Below are positions 26,550 through 36,013 of a DNA stretch of 64,000 nucleotides, piece after piece. The position numbers and the translations under genes are program-made. The stretch is from assembly GCA_900768345.1 (NCBI GenBank), contig CAAGCO010000008.1, forward strand, positions 62,001 through 126,000, in the 5' to 3' direction. The notes beneath the pieces were generated by a model. It saw only the letters and a list, made by a program, of their open reading frames with translations, had not been told where the DNA came from and did not search any database. The stretch comes from Bacilli bacterium. Its GTDB lineage: Bacteria > Bacillota_I > Bacilli_A > RF39 > UBA660. How positions within the stretch are numbered: position 1 is the first letter of the stretch; the number at the start of each line of letters is the position of its first letter.

Positions 26550-27260
26550 CTATTTATTTTTATAAATTTTTAATAAAGAATTATAACTTCTAGGATACTT
26601 TTTATCAGTTACTTTTTCTTTTTTATATACAGGTATTACTCTATAAGCATCATTTATAGGCAAACTATACACTTCTTTTTGAATTAATTTTATTCCAAGT
26701 TCTTGTTCTAAATAACTATATTTTACTAATTCTTCTTCACAATTAGATTTCAATGGAGCCAAAATACCATTTACTTTTACTATAGGTGTAGCCATTTCAA
26801 GTATCATAGGTATTGAGGTAACCGCTCTACAAGTAACAATATCAAATTTTTCACGTTCTTTAGAACTATAATTTTCAATTCTATCATTTATAACTGTTAC
26901 ATTTTTTAAATTTAACGCATCTTTTACTGCATTTAAGAATGTACATTTCTTACCATTAGATTCAACTAGTATAACACTTACTTTAGGAAATGCTATAGCT
27001 ATAGGAAGTCCAGGAAATCCAGCGCCCGTACCAAAATCACATAAACTAACTTCACTATTTAAATTAACTACTTTAAATAAACACAATGAATCATAAAAAT
27101 GTAACAAGAATACATCTTTTTCTTCAAGAATAGTAGTCATATTAAACTTGTTATTCCACTCTACTAGCATCTCAAAATAAGTAAAGAATTTTCTATATAT
27201 TTCCTCACTTATCTTAATATTTAATTTATCACAATATGATATAAACTCTTCTTTAGTCAT
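26550..27260 (-). CDS. rsmG: 16S rRNA (guanine-527-N7)-methyltransferase
   Basis: 236 residues, family length. SAM-binding DFGTGAGFPGLPIAIAFP and the TCRAV segment are typical. It overlaps mnmG by 8 bases, in the order mnmE-mnmG-rsmG-noc of Bacilli. Confidence 0.96.
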   Translation of the reverse strand: MTKEEFISYCDKLNIKISEEIYRKFFTYFEMLVEWNNKFNMTTILEEKDVFLLHFYDSLCLFKVVNLNSEVSLCDFGTGAGFPGLPIAIAFPKVSVILVESNGKKCTFLNAVKDALNLKNVTVINDRIENYSSKEREKFDIVTCRAVTSIPMILEMATPIVKVNGILAPLKSNCEEELVKYSYLEQELGIKLIQKEVYSLPINDAYRVIPVYKKEKVTDKKYPRSYNSLLKIYKNK

Positions 27261-29115
27261 TATTGTATTCCTTTTTTAAATAAACTAATAACATAGTAAT
27301 ATCAGATGGATTAACACCACTTATTCTAGATGCTTGTCCTATAGTTAAAGGTCTAATCTTACTAAATTTTTGTCTTGCTTCAGTAGCTATATTAGGTACT
27401 TTTTCATAATCTATATCTTCAGGTATTTGTTTATTTTCTAACTTTAACATTTTCTCTACTTCAGCTTTAGTTTTATCTATATATCCTTTATATTTAATTT
27501 CTATTTGAACCATATCAGCTATCTTTTTATCATATAACTTATTCATAAATTCAAGTAAAACACATATATCTATTTCAGGTCTTTTTACTAAATCCTTAAG
27601 TGAAGTTCTACCGTATATTTTAGATGAATTAATGCTTTCTAAAAATTTATTTACTTCAAGAGTTGATGTTAAATAAGTATTATCTAAGTAATCCTCTAAT
27701 TCTTTCATATCATTAACCATCTTAGTAAATATTTCATACTTTTCATCATTTATAAGACCAAGTTTTCTACCATAAGGAGTTAATCTAAGTGCAGCATTAT
27801 CATGTCTTAAAAGTAATCTAAATTCAGCACGAGAAGTTAATAATCTATATGGTTCAGTTATACCTTTGTTAATCAAATCATCTATAAGTACTCCTATATA
27901 TGCTTCATTTCTCTTTAATATAAATGGTTCTTTTCCTTGTAATTTCAAAGATGCATTAATACCTGCCATAAGTCCTTGAGCAGCAGCTTCTTCATAACCA
28001 CTAGTACCATTTATTTGACCAGCAGTGAATAAGTTTTCTAGTACTTTATTTTCTAAAGACATCTTTAATTGTAGTGGATCTATCGCATCATATTCAATTG
28101 CATAACCATATTTAGTTATTACTACATCATGAAGGCCATCCATTGTTTTTAAAAGTTTTTCTTGTATTTCATGAGGCATTGTAGTAGAAAAACCACCAAC
28201 ATAATATTCTATATCATCACTACGTTCAGGTTCTAAGAATATTTGATGTCTATCTTTATCATTAAATTTAACTACTTTATCTTCAATTGAAGGGCAATAA
28301 CGAGGTCCAACTCCTTTAATCATTCCACTATATAAAGAACATTTATCTAAGTTATCCGTTATTATTTTATGAGTTTCTTTGTTAGTATAAGTTAAATAAC
28401 ATGGAGTTTGCTTATTAACATCATATGTTGCATCATAAAAATTACTAAATGTAAGTGGTTCTTTGTCTCCTTCTTCTATTTGGACTTCATCAAAGTTAAT
28501 ACTACTCTTTAATATTCTAGGAGGAGTACCTGTTTTTAATCTAATAATATTTATACCATTCTTTTGAAGTGAATCACTCAAATACATAGAATTCTTTTCC
28601 CCATGAGGACCACCTTTATGTTTTTTATGACCACACATAATATCAGAATTTAAATAAGTTCCTGTTGTAAGAATAACAGCTTTACTCTCTATTTCCTCCC
28701 CATCTTCAGTAATAACTCCACATACTTTTTTATCTTTAACAATTAATTCTTTAACTATAGCTTCTTTAATATCTAAATTATCTGTTTCTTGAAGTGTCTT
28801 TAACATTTCTTTAGGATAATTAACCTTACAACCTTGACATCTAAGTGATCTAACACCAGGTCCTTTTTTTACATTAAGCATTTTAATTTGAAGATGAGTT
28901 TTATCCGCACAATAACCCATTTCTCCACCTAATGCATCTATTTCACGTACAACAATACCTTTCGCGGAACCACCTATTGATGGATTACAAGGCATATCTG
29001 CTATATTATTTATATTAATTGTAATAAGTAAAGTCTTTTCGCCCATCCTAGCGCTTGCTAAAGAAGCTTCACACCCAGCATGACCTCCACCAACAACTAT
29101 AACATCATATTTCAT
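27253..29115 (-). CDS. mnmG: tRNA uridine-34 carboxymethylaminomethyl enzyme MnmG
   Basis: 620 residues. FAD-binding GGGHAGCEASLASARMG at the start, PCNPSIGGSAKG, and the family segment GVGPRYCPSIEDKVVKF. With MnmE it makes the 5-carboxymethylaminomethyl group on wobble U34. 10 bases after mnmE, 8-base overlap with rsmG. Confidence 0.97.
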   Translation of the reverse strand: MKYDVIVVGGGHAGCEASLASARMGEKTLLITININNIADMPCNPSIGGSAKGIVVREIDALGGEMGYCADKTHLQIKMLNVKKGPGVRSLRCQGCKVNYPKEMLKTLQETDNLDIKEAIVKELIVKDKKVCGVITEDGEEIESKAVILTTGTYLNSDIMCGHKKHKGGPHGEKNSMYLSDSLQKNGINIIRLKTGTPPRILKSSINFDEVQIEEGDKEPLTFSNFYDATYDVNKQTPCYLTYTNKETHKIITDNLDKCSLYSGMIKGVGPRYCPSIEDKVVKFNDKDRHQIFLEPERSDDIEYYVGGFSTTMPHEIQEKLLKTMDGLHDVVITKYGYAIEYDAIDPLQLKMSLENKVLENLFTAGQINGTSGYEEAAAQGLMAGINASLKLQGKEPFILKRNEAYIGVLIDDLINKGITEPYRLLTSRAEFRLLLRHDNAALRLTPYGRKLGLINDEKYEIFTKMVNDMKELEDYLDNTYLTSTLEVNKFLESINSSKIYGRTSLKDLVKRPEIDICVLLEFMNKLYDKKIADMVQIEIKYKGYIDKTKAEVEKMLKLENKQIPEDIDYEKVPNIATEARQKFSKIRPLTIGQASRISGVNPSDITMLLVYLKKEYNND

Positions 29116-29125
29116 TATCTATCAT

Positions 29126-30478
29126 CTACTTTCCAAGACAGAACTTACTAAATATTTCATTTAATAAGTCGTCACTTCCAACTTCGCCAGTTATTTCACC
29201 TAAAGTTTCCCATAACCTCTTAACATCTATTTCAATCATATCTACTTCTAAATCATTATTAACAGCATTTTCAATTTCATCAACAATACTTAATGATTTA
29301 TTTAATAAAGCTATTTGTCTAGCATTAGATATATATGTATAATTTGATTCAGCAATAGATTTTAAATCAAATATACTTGAAATTTTATCTTTAAGTTTTT
29401 CTATCATATCACTATCAAATGTTGAGATATTAATAGAATTATAACTACTTAATTCATCTACTTTATAATTATCCTTCTTATCATTTTTATTATAAACTAC
29501 TAGTATTTCTTTATCTTTTATTTTATCAAGAACTTCTTTATCTTCTTTGCTAAATCCATCTTCACTATCTATAACAAATAATACTAAATCAGCTTCATCT
29601 ATGGCATCTACACTTCTTTTAACACCAATAGCTTCAACAACATCATTAGTTTTTCTTATACCAGCAGTATCCAATATATCAAGTTTAACACCATCAATCA
29701 TTAAAGTTCCTTCAACTATATCACGAGTTGTACCTTTAATATCAGTAACTATTGCTTTATTTTCTTTTAACAATGAATTTAAAATACTACTTTTACCAAC
29801 ATTAGGTTTACCAACAATAACGATTTTTAAACCATTTTTTATGAGTAATCCTTTTTTGCTATTTTTAAGTAATTTGTTAACTTTCTCTCTAATAAATTCA
29901 TTTGTTTCATTTATCATTTCTTTAGTTACAACTACTGCATCTTCATATTCAGGATAATCTATATTTACTTCAATATTAGCAATCAATGCAAGAACTTTTT
30001 CTTTTAATTCATTTATTTCACAAAATATAGTTTTATCAACACCTTTAAGTGCCATCTTTCTTGAACTCTCAGTTTGAGCATTTATTAAATCACCTACTGC
30101 TTCTGCTTGAGTTAAATCTATTCTTCCATTTAAAAATGCTCTTTTTAAAAACTCCCCTGGTTCAGCAAGTCTAGCACCATTTGATAATACTAATTCCATA
30201 ACTTTATTAACAGAAGCACTACCACCATGTACACTAATTTCAACAATATCTTCTGTTGTAAAACTTTTAGGAGCTCTAAATACAGATAAGAATACTTCGT
30301 CTATTTTTTCTTTATCTTCCATTATAAAACCGTAGTGTACTGTGTGACTTGGTACATTACTTATATCCTTTGAAAATATTTTATTTGCTACACTAATTGA
30401 ATCTTTTCCACTAATTCTAATAACATTAATAGAGCTTTCTCCAATAGTCGTAGCTACAGCTGCAATAGTGTCTTCCAT
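29126..30478 (-). CDS. mnmE: tRNA modification GTPase MnmE
   Basis: 450 residues. N-terminal formyl-THF-binding domain, a helical domain split by a G domain (GKPNVGKSS, DTAG, NKND), and the C-terminal FCLGK, equivalent to FCIGK with its catalytic Cys. Partner of MnmG, encoded next. Complete. Confidence 0.97.
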   Translation of the reverse strand: MEDTIAAVATTIGESSINVIRISGKDSISVANKIFSKDISNVPSHTVHYGFIMEDKEKIDEVFLSVFRAPKSFTTEDIVEISVHGGSASVNKVMELVLSNGARLAEPGEFLKRAFLNGRIDLTQAEAVGDLINAQTESSRKMALKGVDKTIFCEINELKEKVLALIANIEVNIDYPEYEDAVVVTKEMINETNEFIREKVNKLLKNSKKGLLIKNGLKIVIVGKPNVGKSSILNSLLKENKAIVTDIKGTTRDIVEGTLMIDGVKLDILDTAGIRKTNDVVEAIGVKRSVDAIDEADLVLFVIDSEDGFSKEDKEVLDKIKDKEILVVYNKNDKKDNYKVDELSSYNSINISTFDSDMIEKLKDKISSIFDLKSIAESNYTYISNARQIALLNKSLSIVDEIENAVNNDLEVDMIEIDVKRLWETLGEITGEVGSDDLLNEIFSKFCLGK

Positions 30479-30557
30479 ATTAAATCTCCTTTTTCTTCAC
30501 GCTAGATTATAACACAATATGTATAATAAGTAAAATAAAAAGTATGCATTTCGCATA

Positions 30558-31181
30558 CTATTCTTCATCTTTATTTTCAACGTATTTAATTACTACGCAT
30601 CTATTAGGTTCTTCTCCTTCACTTTCAGTCTTAATATATTTAAAACCTTGAAGTGCTGAATGAACAATTTTTCTTTCATAGGAATTCATTGGATCTAACT
30701 TAACATCTACCTTTGATAAAGTTACATCTCTTGCTATTTTTTTAACTCTTTTTTCTAAGAAATAGTTTTGTTTTTCTTTATAGCCTTCTACATCAACTGT
30801 AATATTAACATATAAATCTAAAGTATTTAACACTGCCTGTCTTACATATGTTTGAATAGAATCAAGTATATGTCCATTTTTACCAATCAATACAGAATTA
30901 TTTTGAGAGTGTAATTGATATTTAATTTGTCCATCTCTTACTTTTGTTTCAATATTAGCACTTATTCCTAAAGATGATAATAATTCTTTAATTATTTCTT
31001 TTCCAACTTCAGCAACATCACTAATTTTAATAACTTCTAGTGTATATTTTTTTCCACTAAATAATCCACCTTTTTCTTCATAAGATTTAGTAATTACATC
31101 TTCTTCTTTTAATCCTAATTCATTTAATGCTTTGTCTAAAAGCCCGTCTTCGCTTTTAGCTTGAAATTTATACTTCTCCAT
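30558..31181 (-). CDS. jag: RNA-binding protein Jag/KhpB
   Basis: 207 residues: Jag_N domain (1-~50), KH domain (about 80-150, VLIGKNGHILDSIQ with the GxxG loop) and R3H domain (DPMNSYERKIVHSAL). In Firmicutes it partners KhpA and affects cell elongation. 4 bases from yidC, as in the rpmH-rnpA-yidC-jag order. Confidence 0.94.
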   Translation of the reverse strand: MEKYKFQAKSEDGLLDKALNELGLKEEDVITKSYEEKGGLFSGKKYTLEVIKISDVAEVGKEIIKELLSSLGISANIETKVRDGQIKYQLHSQNNSVLIGKNGHILDSIQTYVRQAVLNTLDLYVNITVDVEGYKEKQNYFLEKRVKKIARDVTLSKVDVKLDPMNSYERKIVHSALQGFKYIKTESEGEEPNRCVVIKYVENKDEE

Positions 31182-31185
31182 AATA

Positions 31186-32103
31186 CTACAACTTACCTTT
31201 CTTTAATATCAAGTTTTGAACAACTGTAAATCCATTTGATACAATCCAATATAATGCAATTGATGTTGGTAATGTAAATGATACCATTGAAATAAATACA
31301 ATCATAAATGTACTCATCATTTTCATTTGTCTTGCTTGTTCAGCATCACCACTTACATTCATATTTTTAAATGAGAAATATGTTGCACCAATAATAAATA
31401 ATACAAGAATTATATACCAATAATTACCAGCTTTAAATCCTTCAAGTGGTGTTGTTCCTAAATTAAATACTAAGAAATTCTTTTCAAAGAATGCAGGTAC
31501 TCTATAAACAGCTTCTAAGAATGCAAAGAATATTGGTAATTGTAAGAATGAAAATAAGCATCCTGATAATGGACTTATATCATATTTTTTATATATAAGT
31601 AACATTTCTTGACTTTTTGCCATCATAGCATCTCTATCTGCTTCTCTTCCCTTATATTTTTTTTCTAACTTATTTAGATCTTTTTGAGCTTTTTGCATAT
31701 TATCACTCATATTCATAGATTTCTTAGATAAAGGGAACATTAAAGCTCTTAATACTAATCCAACTATCATAATTGCTACACCATAGTTTTTAACAAGTAC
31801 ACCAACTTTAACAATAATCCAAGCTAATGGTTTAACAAATATTGAAGTCCATAATCCTTCATATCCACCAGAATTAATTTTTAAATCCTTACATGCAGGT
31901 AACTTATCATAATCAACGATTAAATTATCTTTATTAGTAGAATATATTTCTTTTAACTCTTCACTTTCTGGCCTACATATTATGTTTGAAACATAACTCT
32001 TTTCTACTTTTTTTCCATCAACATCAACTTCAGTATTAAATCTTTTAGTACAACCACAAAGTGTTAACATTAATAGAAAAATAATAGCTATTTTTTTCTT
32101 CAT
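31186..32103 (-). CDS. yidC: Membrane protein insertase YidC/SpoIIIJ
   Basis: 305 residues. Lipoprotein signal with lipobox LCGC near residue 18, then five membrane segments around a cytoplasmic loop with AQKDLNKLEKKYKGREADRD. Inserts membrane proteins; the SpoIIIJ form also serves sporulation. One-base overlap with rnpA. Confidence 0.96.
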   Translation of the reverse strand: MKKKIAIIFLLMLTLCGCTKRFNTEVDVDGKKVEKSYVSNIICRPESEELKEIYSTNKDNLIVDYDKLPACKDLKINSGGYEGLWTSIFVKPLAWIIVKVGVLVKNYGVAIMIVGLVLRALMFPLSKKSMNMSDNMQKAQKDLNKLEKKYKGREADRDAMMAKSQEMLLIYKKYDISPLSGCLFSFLQLPIFFAFLEAVYRVPAFFEKNFLVFNLGTTPLEGFKAGNYWYIILVLFIIGATYFSFKNMNVSGDAEQARQMKMMSTFMIVFISMVSFTLPTSIALYWIVSNGFTVVQNLILKKGKL

Positions 32104-32423
32104 TATTTTTCTCCTCTCAATAATTTAAGTAATTCACTACTTATTTCTTGATACGAATTACCTAAAATGTTAGTCCTTAATATTATAACATAATCATTAG
32201 AAGAATCTATATTATTTTTCATTAATATATCCTTTATTCTTCTCTTATATAAGTTTCTAGTATGTGCTTTTCCTATTTTTTTGCCAACACTTATACAAAA
32301 TCTGTTATATCCTAAGAAATTTTTGGCAAAATAAAGCACAAAAAATTTATTGTATTTTTTGTTAGATTTTTTTATTATTTCCTGTATTTCTTCATTCTTA
32401 CGTACTATAAATTTTTTATTCAT
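32103..32423 (-). CDS. rnpA: Ribonuclease P protein component
   Basis: 106 residues with FCISVGKKIGKAHTRNLYKRRIKD, the RNR signature that binds RNase P RNA. Matures tRNA 5' ends. It follows rpmH after a hairpin that could reduce read-through. Confidence 0.95.
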   Translation of the reverse strand: MNKKFIVRKNEEIQEIIKKSNKKYNKFFVLYFAKNFLGYNRFCISVGKKIGKAHTRNLYKRRIKDILMKNNIDSSNDYVIILRTNILGNSYQEISSELLKLLRGEK

Positions 32424-32447
32424 ATCTGCCTCTAGAAAATATTATAT

Positions 32448-32476
32448 AAAAAAAATTACTTATTTTAAAGTAATTT
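32448..32476 (-). terminator. Terminator/attenuator between rpmH and rnpA
   Basis: AAATTACTT (plus 32453-32461) is complementary to AAGTAATTT (32468-32476). On the minus strand it follows the rpmH stop and runs into a T tract. Partial read-through would set the L34 to RnpA ratio. Confidence 0.7.
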
Positions 32477-32478
32477 AT

Positions 32479-32601
32479 TTATTTTGATAATTCTTTTCTT
32501 CCTTTTGCTCTTCTAGATTTTAATACATTAGTACCTTTTCTTGCTAAAAATCCTGAAGTTTTTGCTTTTTTTCTATTATTAGGTTGAAATGTTCTTTTCA
32601 T
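32479..32601 (-). CDS. rpmH: 50S ribosomal protein bL34
   Basis: 40 residues: MKRTFQPNNRKKAKTSGF, then LKSRRAKGRKELSK. About four residues shorter than usual in the middle, which may be lineage-specific. GGAGG 8 bases before the ATG. First gene of the rpmH-rnpA-yidC-jag cluster that points away from oriC. Confidence 0.95.
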   Translation of the reverse strand: MKRTFQPNNRKKAKTSGFLARKGTNVLKSRRAKGRKELSK

Positions 32602-32637
32602 TGTTTATACCTCCATTTCTTCTCTCGACTGAGTTAG

Positions 32638-32666
32638 ATTATATACTAACAACTTAAAATTGTCAA
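32638..32666 (-). promoter_or_regulatory. Consensus promoter of rpmH
   Basis: The minus strand reads TTGACA (plus 32661-32666), 17 bases, TATAAT (plus 32638-32643). Confidence 0.85.
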
Positions 32667-32670
32667 TTAT

Positions 32671-34134
32671 TTATTTAAATTCTATTAAAGTAACCAAGGA
32701 ATTTCTTAATTCTTCAAAGGTATCATATAAACCTATATATTTATAAAGTTCTTTTAAAAAATCCTCTCCTTTTAGTATTTTTCCATCTTTCATATAAACC
32801 AAAGAATTCATAGGAATAGTGTCTAAAACTTTATTTAACCTAAAATATTCTTTTACAGTAATTTTAGATTTGTTTTTTAAATCTACAACTTTATTTCCAT
32901 ATTCAATATTTAATGGAAATATATATCCTGGAGTTGGCCTATCAAATTCATCTAAAGATTTAATTTCAATTTCAAGCATATATTTTTTAAACAATATATG
33001 TTTAAGAATTAGATACACATCACTTAACGCAAATCCCATCTTCTTATATGCAAAGAATAAACTCGATATTAACATCATTAATGTATAAATATAATCTTTT
33101 TGCATACTAGAAAAATCTAACAATTTATCAACATCTTTATAATTATCAGATAATAATTTACTGAAAATATTATAAAAATACGCATAATAAGTTGAACTTT
33201 CTTCTCTTTTTATAAAATTCTCATAAAATTTAGAATAAACTAAATTCAAATATTCTTCAGAGCCATAAGATATAATTCTTTCATCCAATTTATTAACAAA
33301 ATATATCATTTTGTCTTTATCTAACTTTAAATCATATTCATTTGGATTCATACTTCCAATATTCATGTCAGAATTATATTTAAACATATTATATATATCT
33401 TCGTCATGATTAATTGTTTTAATACTCTCATAAATGGACAAAGTCATTCTTTTTTTGTTTAGATGTCGTTCAGTTCTATACAAGTTATCAACAAAATTTT
33501 CTAAATTATCTAAATTAACATCATCTTCTGTTTTTAATGTGTTAAAGAATTTATATAAACAAATATAATAAAAATTTTTAAAATTATATGGTCTATATTC
33601 ATACGAAAAACCAAGAAGACTATCTTCAGGTAAAAATGGTATTACTCTAGATTTTATTTCGTCTTTTATAACTTCATCAGTTTTAAAATGATTAACAATT
33701 TTTATAGCTTCTTTTTCATTATCAACACGAATTTCTAATAATGGATTTTTTGATATTTTTTGAAGCTTGATATAAGAGTTTATTTTATTTTTTATCAAAA
33801 AATTTGTTAAACTTATTGTTATTTTTTCATAATTTTCTATAAACACTGGAACATCAATAATTACCTTAGGTGTTGGATCATTATAAACATTATATATTAT
33901 ATTTATCTTATAAAAATTGTTAAAATCCTTATATGAAAATTTTGCCTTACTTTCAGGCAATAAAAGCAATATTTTGTCAAAAATTTTCTTAGAAATAGTA
34001 GAAATATTCTTATTATAATCTCCAATTCTAATATTATAACTTAGTATAGTGTTAACAAAAGTATCAAAATTTTTTTCTTCATATATTTTATATAGTTTTT
34101 TTAAATAATTTTCTAGTAATTCTTTTTTATTCAT
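32671..34134 (-). CDS. Unrecognised 487-residue protein beside oriC
   Basis: 487 residues, no signal peptide; one hydrophobic stretch (YTLMMLISSLFFAYKKMGFAL) may be buried rather than membrane. Rich in Lys, Asn, Tyr and Phe, mixed alpha/beta. No family or catalytic motif is recognised. It lies between rpmH and oriC, divergent from dnaA, a position that is normally empty in Bacilli. Its start region borders the DnaA-box repeats, so DnaA could affect its transcription. The stop is within 5 bases of the rpmH -35 box. Confidence 0.7.
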   Translation of the reverse strand: MNKKELLENYLKKLYKIYEEKNFDTFVNTILSYNIRIGDYNKNISTISKKIFDKILLLLPESKAKFSYKDFNNFYKINIIYNVYNDPTPKVIIDVPVFIENYEKITISLTNFLIKNKINSYIKLQKISKNPLLEIRVDNEKEAIKIVNHFKTDEVIKDEIKSRVIPFLPEDSLLGFSYEYRPYNFKNFYYICLYKFFNTLKTEDDVNLDNLENFVDNLYRTERHLNKKRMTLSIYESIKTINHDEDIYNMFKYNSDMNIGSMNPNEYDLKLDKDKMIYFVNKLDERIISYGSEEYLNLVYSKFYENFIKREESSTYYAYFYNIFSKLLSDNYKDVDKLLDFSSMQKDYIYTLMMLISSLFFAYKKMGFALSDVYLILKHILFKKYMLEIEIKSLDEFDRPTPGYIFPLNIEYGNKVVDLKNKSKITVKEYFRLNKVLDTIPMNSLVYMKDGKILKGEDFLKELYKYIGLYDTFEELRNSLVTLIEFK

Positions 34135-34197
34135 TTTCCCAAATCTCCATATCTATTTTATAATATTTTTAATATTATGTAAACTTATTTTTAATAT

Positions 34198-34252
34198 TTA
34201 TTATGTTAACTTATCAACATTGTACTAACATTATTATGTTAACTTATCAACA
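34198..34252 (+). repeat. 22-base direct repeats containing DnaA boxes
   Basis: Two exact copies, 34198-34219 and 34231-34252, each ending in TTATCAACA. A degenerate third copy may lie near 34173-34194. Confidence 0.85.
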
Positions 34253-34308
34253 AGTTATCCACAATTGTTAAAATAATAAAAATGTAAATTTGTTGATAAT
34301 GTTGATAA
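34198..34308. other. oriC, dnaA-upstream DnaA-box cluster
   Basis: DnaA boxes on the plus strand: TTATCAACA at 34211-34219 and 34244-34252, TTATCCACA at 34255-34263 (perfect consensus). On the minus strand: two tandem TGTTGATAA at 34291-34299 and 34300-34308. The first two sit in a 22-base direct repeat (34198-34219 and 34231-34252), a period of 33 bases. The stretch from 34135 to 34460 has no gene and is otherwise very AT-rich, as expected for the incAB half of a bipartite Firmicute origin. Confidence 0.85.
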
Positions 34309-34395
34309 CTCAAAAGAAAGTAACAAATAAAAGAAAAAAGTTGTTTACAAATCGTGAATATGTTGTTAATATAAATGTTAAATAAATTTTTTGAT

Positions 34396-34423
34396 TTGAC
34401 TTTAAAAAAAGATGCACTATAAT
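34396..34423 (+). promoter_or_regulatory. Promoter of dnaA
   Basis: TTGACT (34396-34401), 16 bases, TATAAT (34418-34423). It lies downstream of the DnaA boxes, so autoregulation is likely. AGAAAGGAC precedes the ATG. Confidence 0.75.
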
Positions 34424-34460
34424 TTTAGTTAGAAAGAGCACTTAGAAAGGACAGATAGTT

Positions 34461-35870
34461 ATGAATATTGAAGATATTTGGTCAAAATTTTTAGAAAAAA
34501 TTAAAACAAAAGTATCGTTAATGTCATATAACTATATATTTAAAGACCTTAAACTATACTCTTATGACGATAGTAAAGTAATAATTATAGTGCCTACAAA
34601 TGAACTTTTATTACAAAATATCACAAAAAACTATAGTACAATAATAGAAGATATATTAAATGATATAACAAACGATACATGTGAAATACAATATATATTT
34701 GAAAAAGATATAAAGAAATTAGAAAAAGCTAACGAAAAACCTAAGAAACAAAATAAAAAAGAGATTGAAGAGGAAATTGAAAAAAGCTCAGCTAATGACC
34801 TAACAAACTATAAATATATAAGTAATTTCAATCCTAAATATACATTTGATACGTTTGTTGTAGGTGATTCAAATAAATTAGCCTATGGAACAGCATTAGC
34901 AGTAGCACAAAATCCAGGAAAACTTTATAATCCTTACTTTATATATGCAAAAAGTGGACTTGGTAAAACACATTTAATGCATGCAATTGGTAATTATATA
35001 GTAAATCACTCTGATAAAAGAGTTCTTTATATAACAGCTGAACAATTCACTAACGACTACCGAGCAATCATAAATGCAAAGAATAAATACGATAATAACG
35101 TTAGCTATCTAGAAGCATTTAGAGAAAAATATAGAAATGTTGATGTATTAATGATTGATGATATTCAATTCCTAGAAAATGCAACAAAATCACAAATAGA
35201 ATTCACAAATACATTTAATACACTATATGATAATGAAAAACAAATAATAATTGCTTCAGATACATCAATAAATGATTACAAATATCTAGAAGATAGGCTT
35301 AAAACAAGGTTTAGATGGGGTTTAACAGAATCAATTAATCCTCCAGAACTTGAATTAAAAAAGAATATTATTAAAAATAAAATAATGATTAATGATTATG
35401 ATTTAGACATAAATGAAGATGTTATAAACTATATAGCAAGTAATTGTGGAAGTGATATAAGAAATCTAGAAGGTGCTGTAATTAGAATAGTTGCTTACAA
35501 AGCGGCATTTAATATTCCTGACGTTACACTAGAAATAGCACAAGATGCACTGCAAGAATTCGTACCAAAAACAGTATATAGAACCAATTCAATCGCTAAA
35601 ATAATAGATATAGTGGCTAAATACTTCAATCTAGAAGCTTCAATGTTAAAAGGAAAAATGAAAAAGAAAAATGTAACAGATGCAAGAGCAATAGCGATGT
35701 ATCTAAGTAGAATAATGACAGAAGAAAGCTTACAAAGAATCGGATTAGAGTTTGGAGGTAGAGATCACTCAACAGTTATATACTCACATGAAAAAATATC
35801 AAATGAATTAAAAACAAATACAAAATTACAAGAAGAAATTAAAATTCTAAAGGAGAAAATTTGTGAATAA
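34461..35870 (+). CDS. dnaA: Chromosomal replication initiator DnaA
   Basis: 469 residues. Domain I (1-~80), a Lys/Glu-rich linker, AAA+ domain with SGLGKTHLM (165-173) and MIDDIQFL, and domain IV with the box-binding signature GGRDHSTVIYSHEKI. It binds DnaA boxes and opens oriC. The last codons and stop read TGTGAATAA, which is itself a DnaA box. Confidence 0.98.
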   Translation: MNIEDIWSKFLEKIKTKVSLMSYNYIFKDLKLYSYDDSKVIIIVPTNELLLQNITKNYSTIIEDILNDITNDTCEIQYIFEKDIKKLEKANEKPKKQNKKEIEEEIEKSSANDLTNYKYISNFNPKYTFDTFVVGDSNKLAYGTALAVAQNPGKLYNPYFIYAKSGLGKTHLMHAIGNYIVNHSDKRVLYITAEQFTNDYRAIINAKNKYDNNVSYLEAFREKYRNVDVLMIDDIQFLENATKSQIEFTNTFNTLYDNEKQIIIASDTSINDYKYLEDRLKTRFRWGLTESINPPELELKKNIIKNKIMINDYDLDINEDVINYIASNCGSDIRNLEGAVIRIVAYKAAFNIPDVTLEIAQDALQEFVPKTVYRTNSIAKIIDIVAKYFNLEASMLKGKMKKKNVTDARAIAMYLSRIMTEESLQRIGLEFGGRDHSTVIYSHEKISNELKTNTKLQEEIKILKEKICE

Positions 35871-35951
35871 ACACACAAGTTATAAACATCTTAACAATGG
35901 TAAGTTTACATAATATGTAGATAAAACCTTGAAATAAATGAGTTATCAACA
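35862..35951. other. oriC, dnaA-dnaN intergenic DnaA boxes
   Basis: TGTGAATAA (35862-35870, perfect reverse box overlapping the dnaA stop), TTATAAACA (35880-35888) and TTATCAACA (35943-35951). A TATAAT at 35964-35969 just after the last box is the probable dnaN -10, so DnaA may also control dnaN. This is the incC half of a bipartite origin. Confidence 0.75.
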
Positions 35952-36013
35952 TTATTAACACTCTATAATAGTAATAAATATATAATAATAAGAAAAAGGA
36001 GGAAAAAATTATT

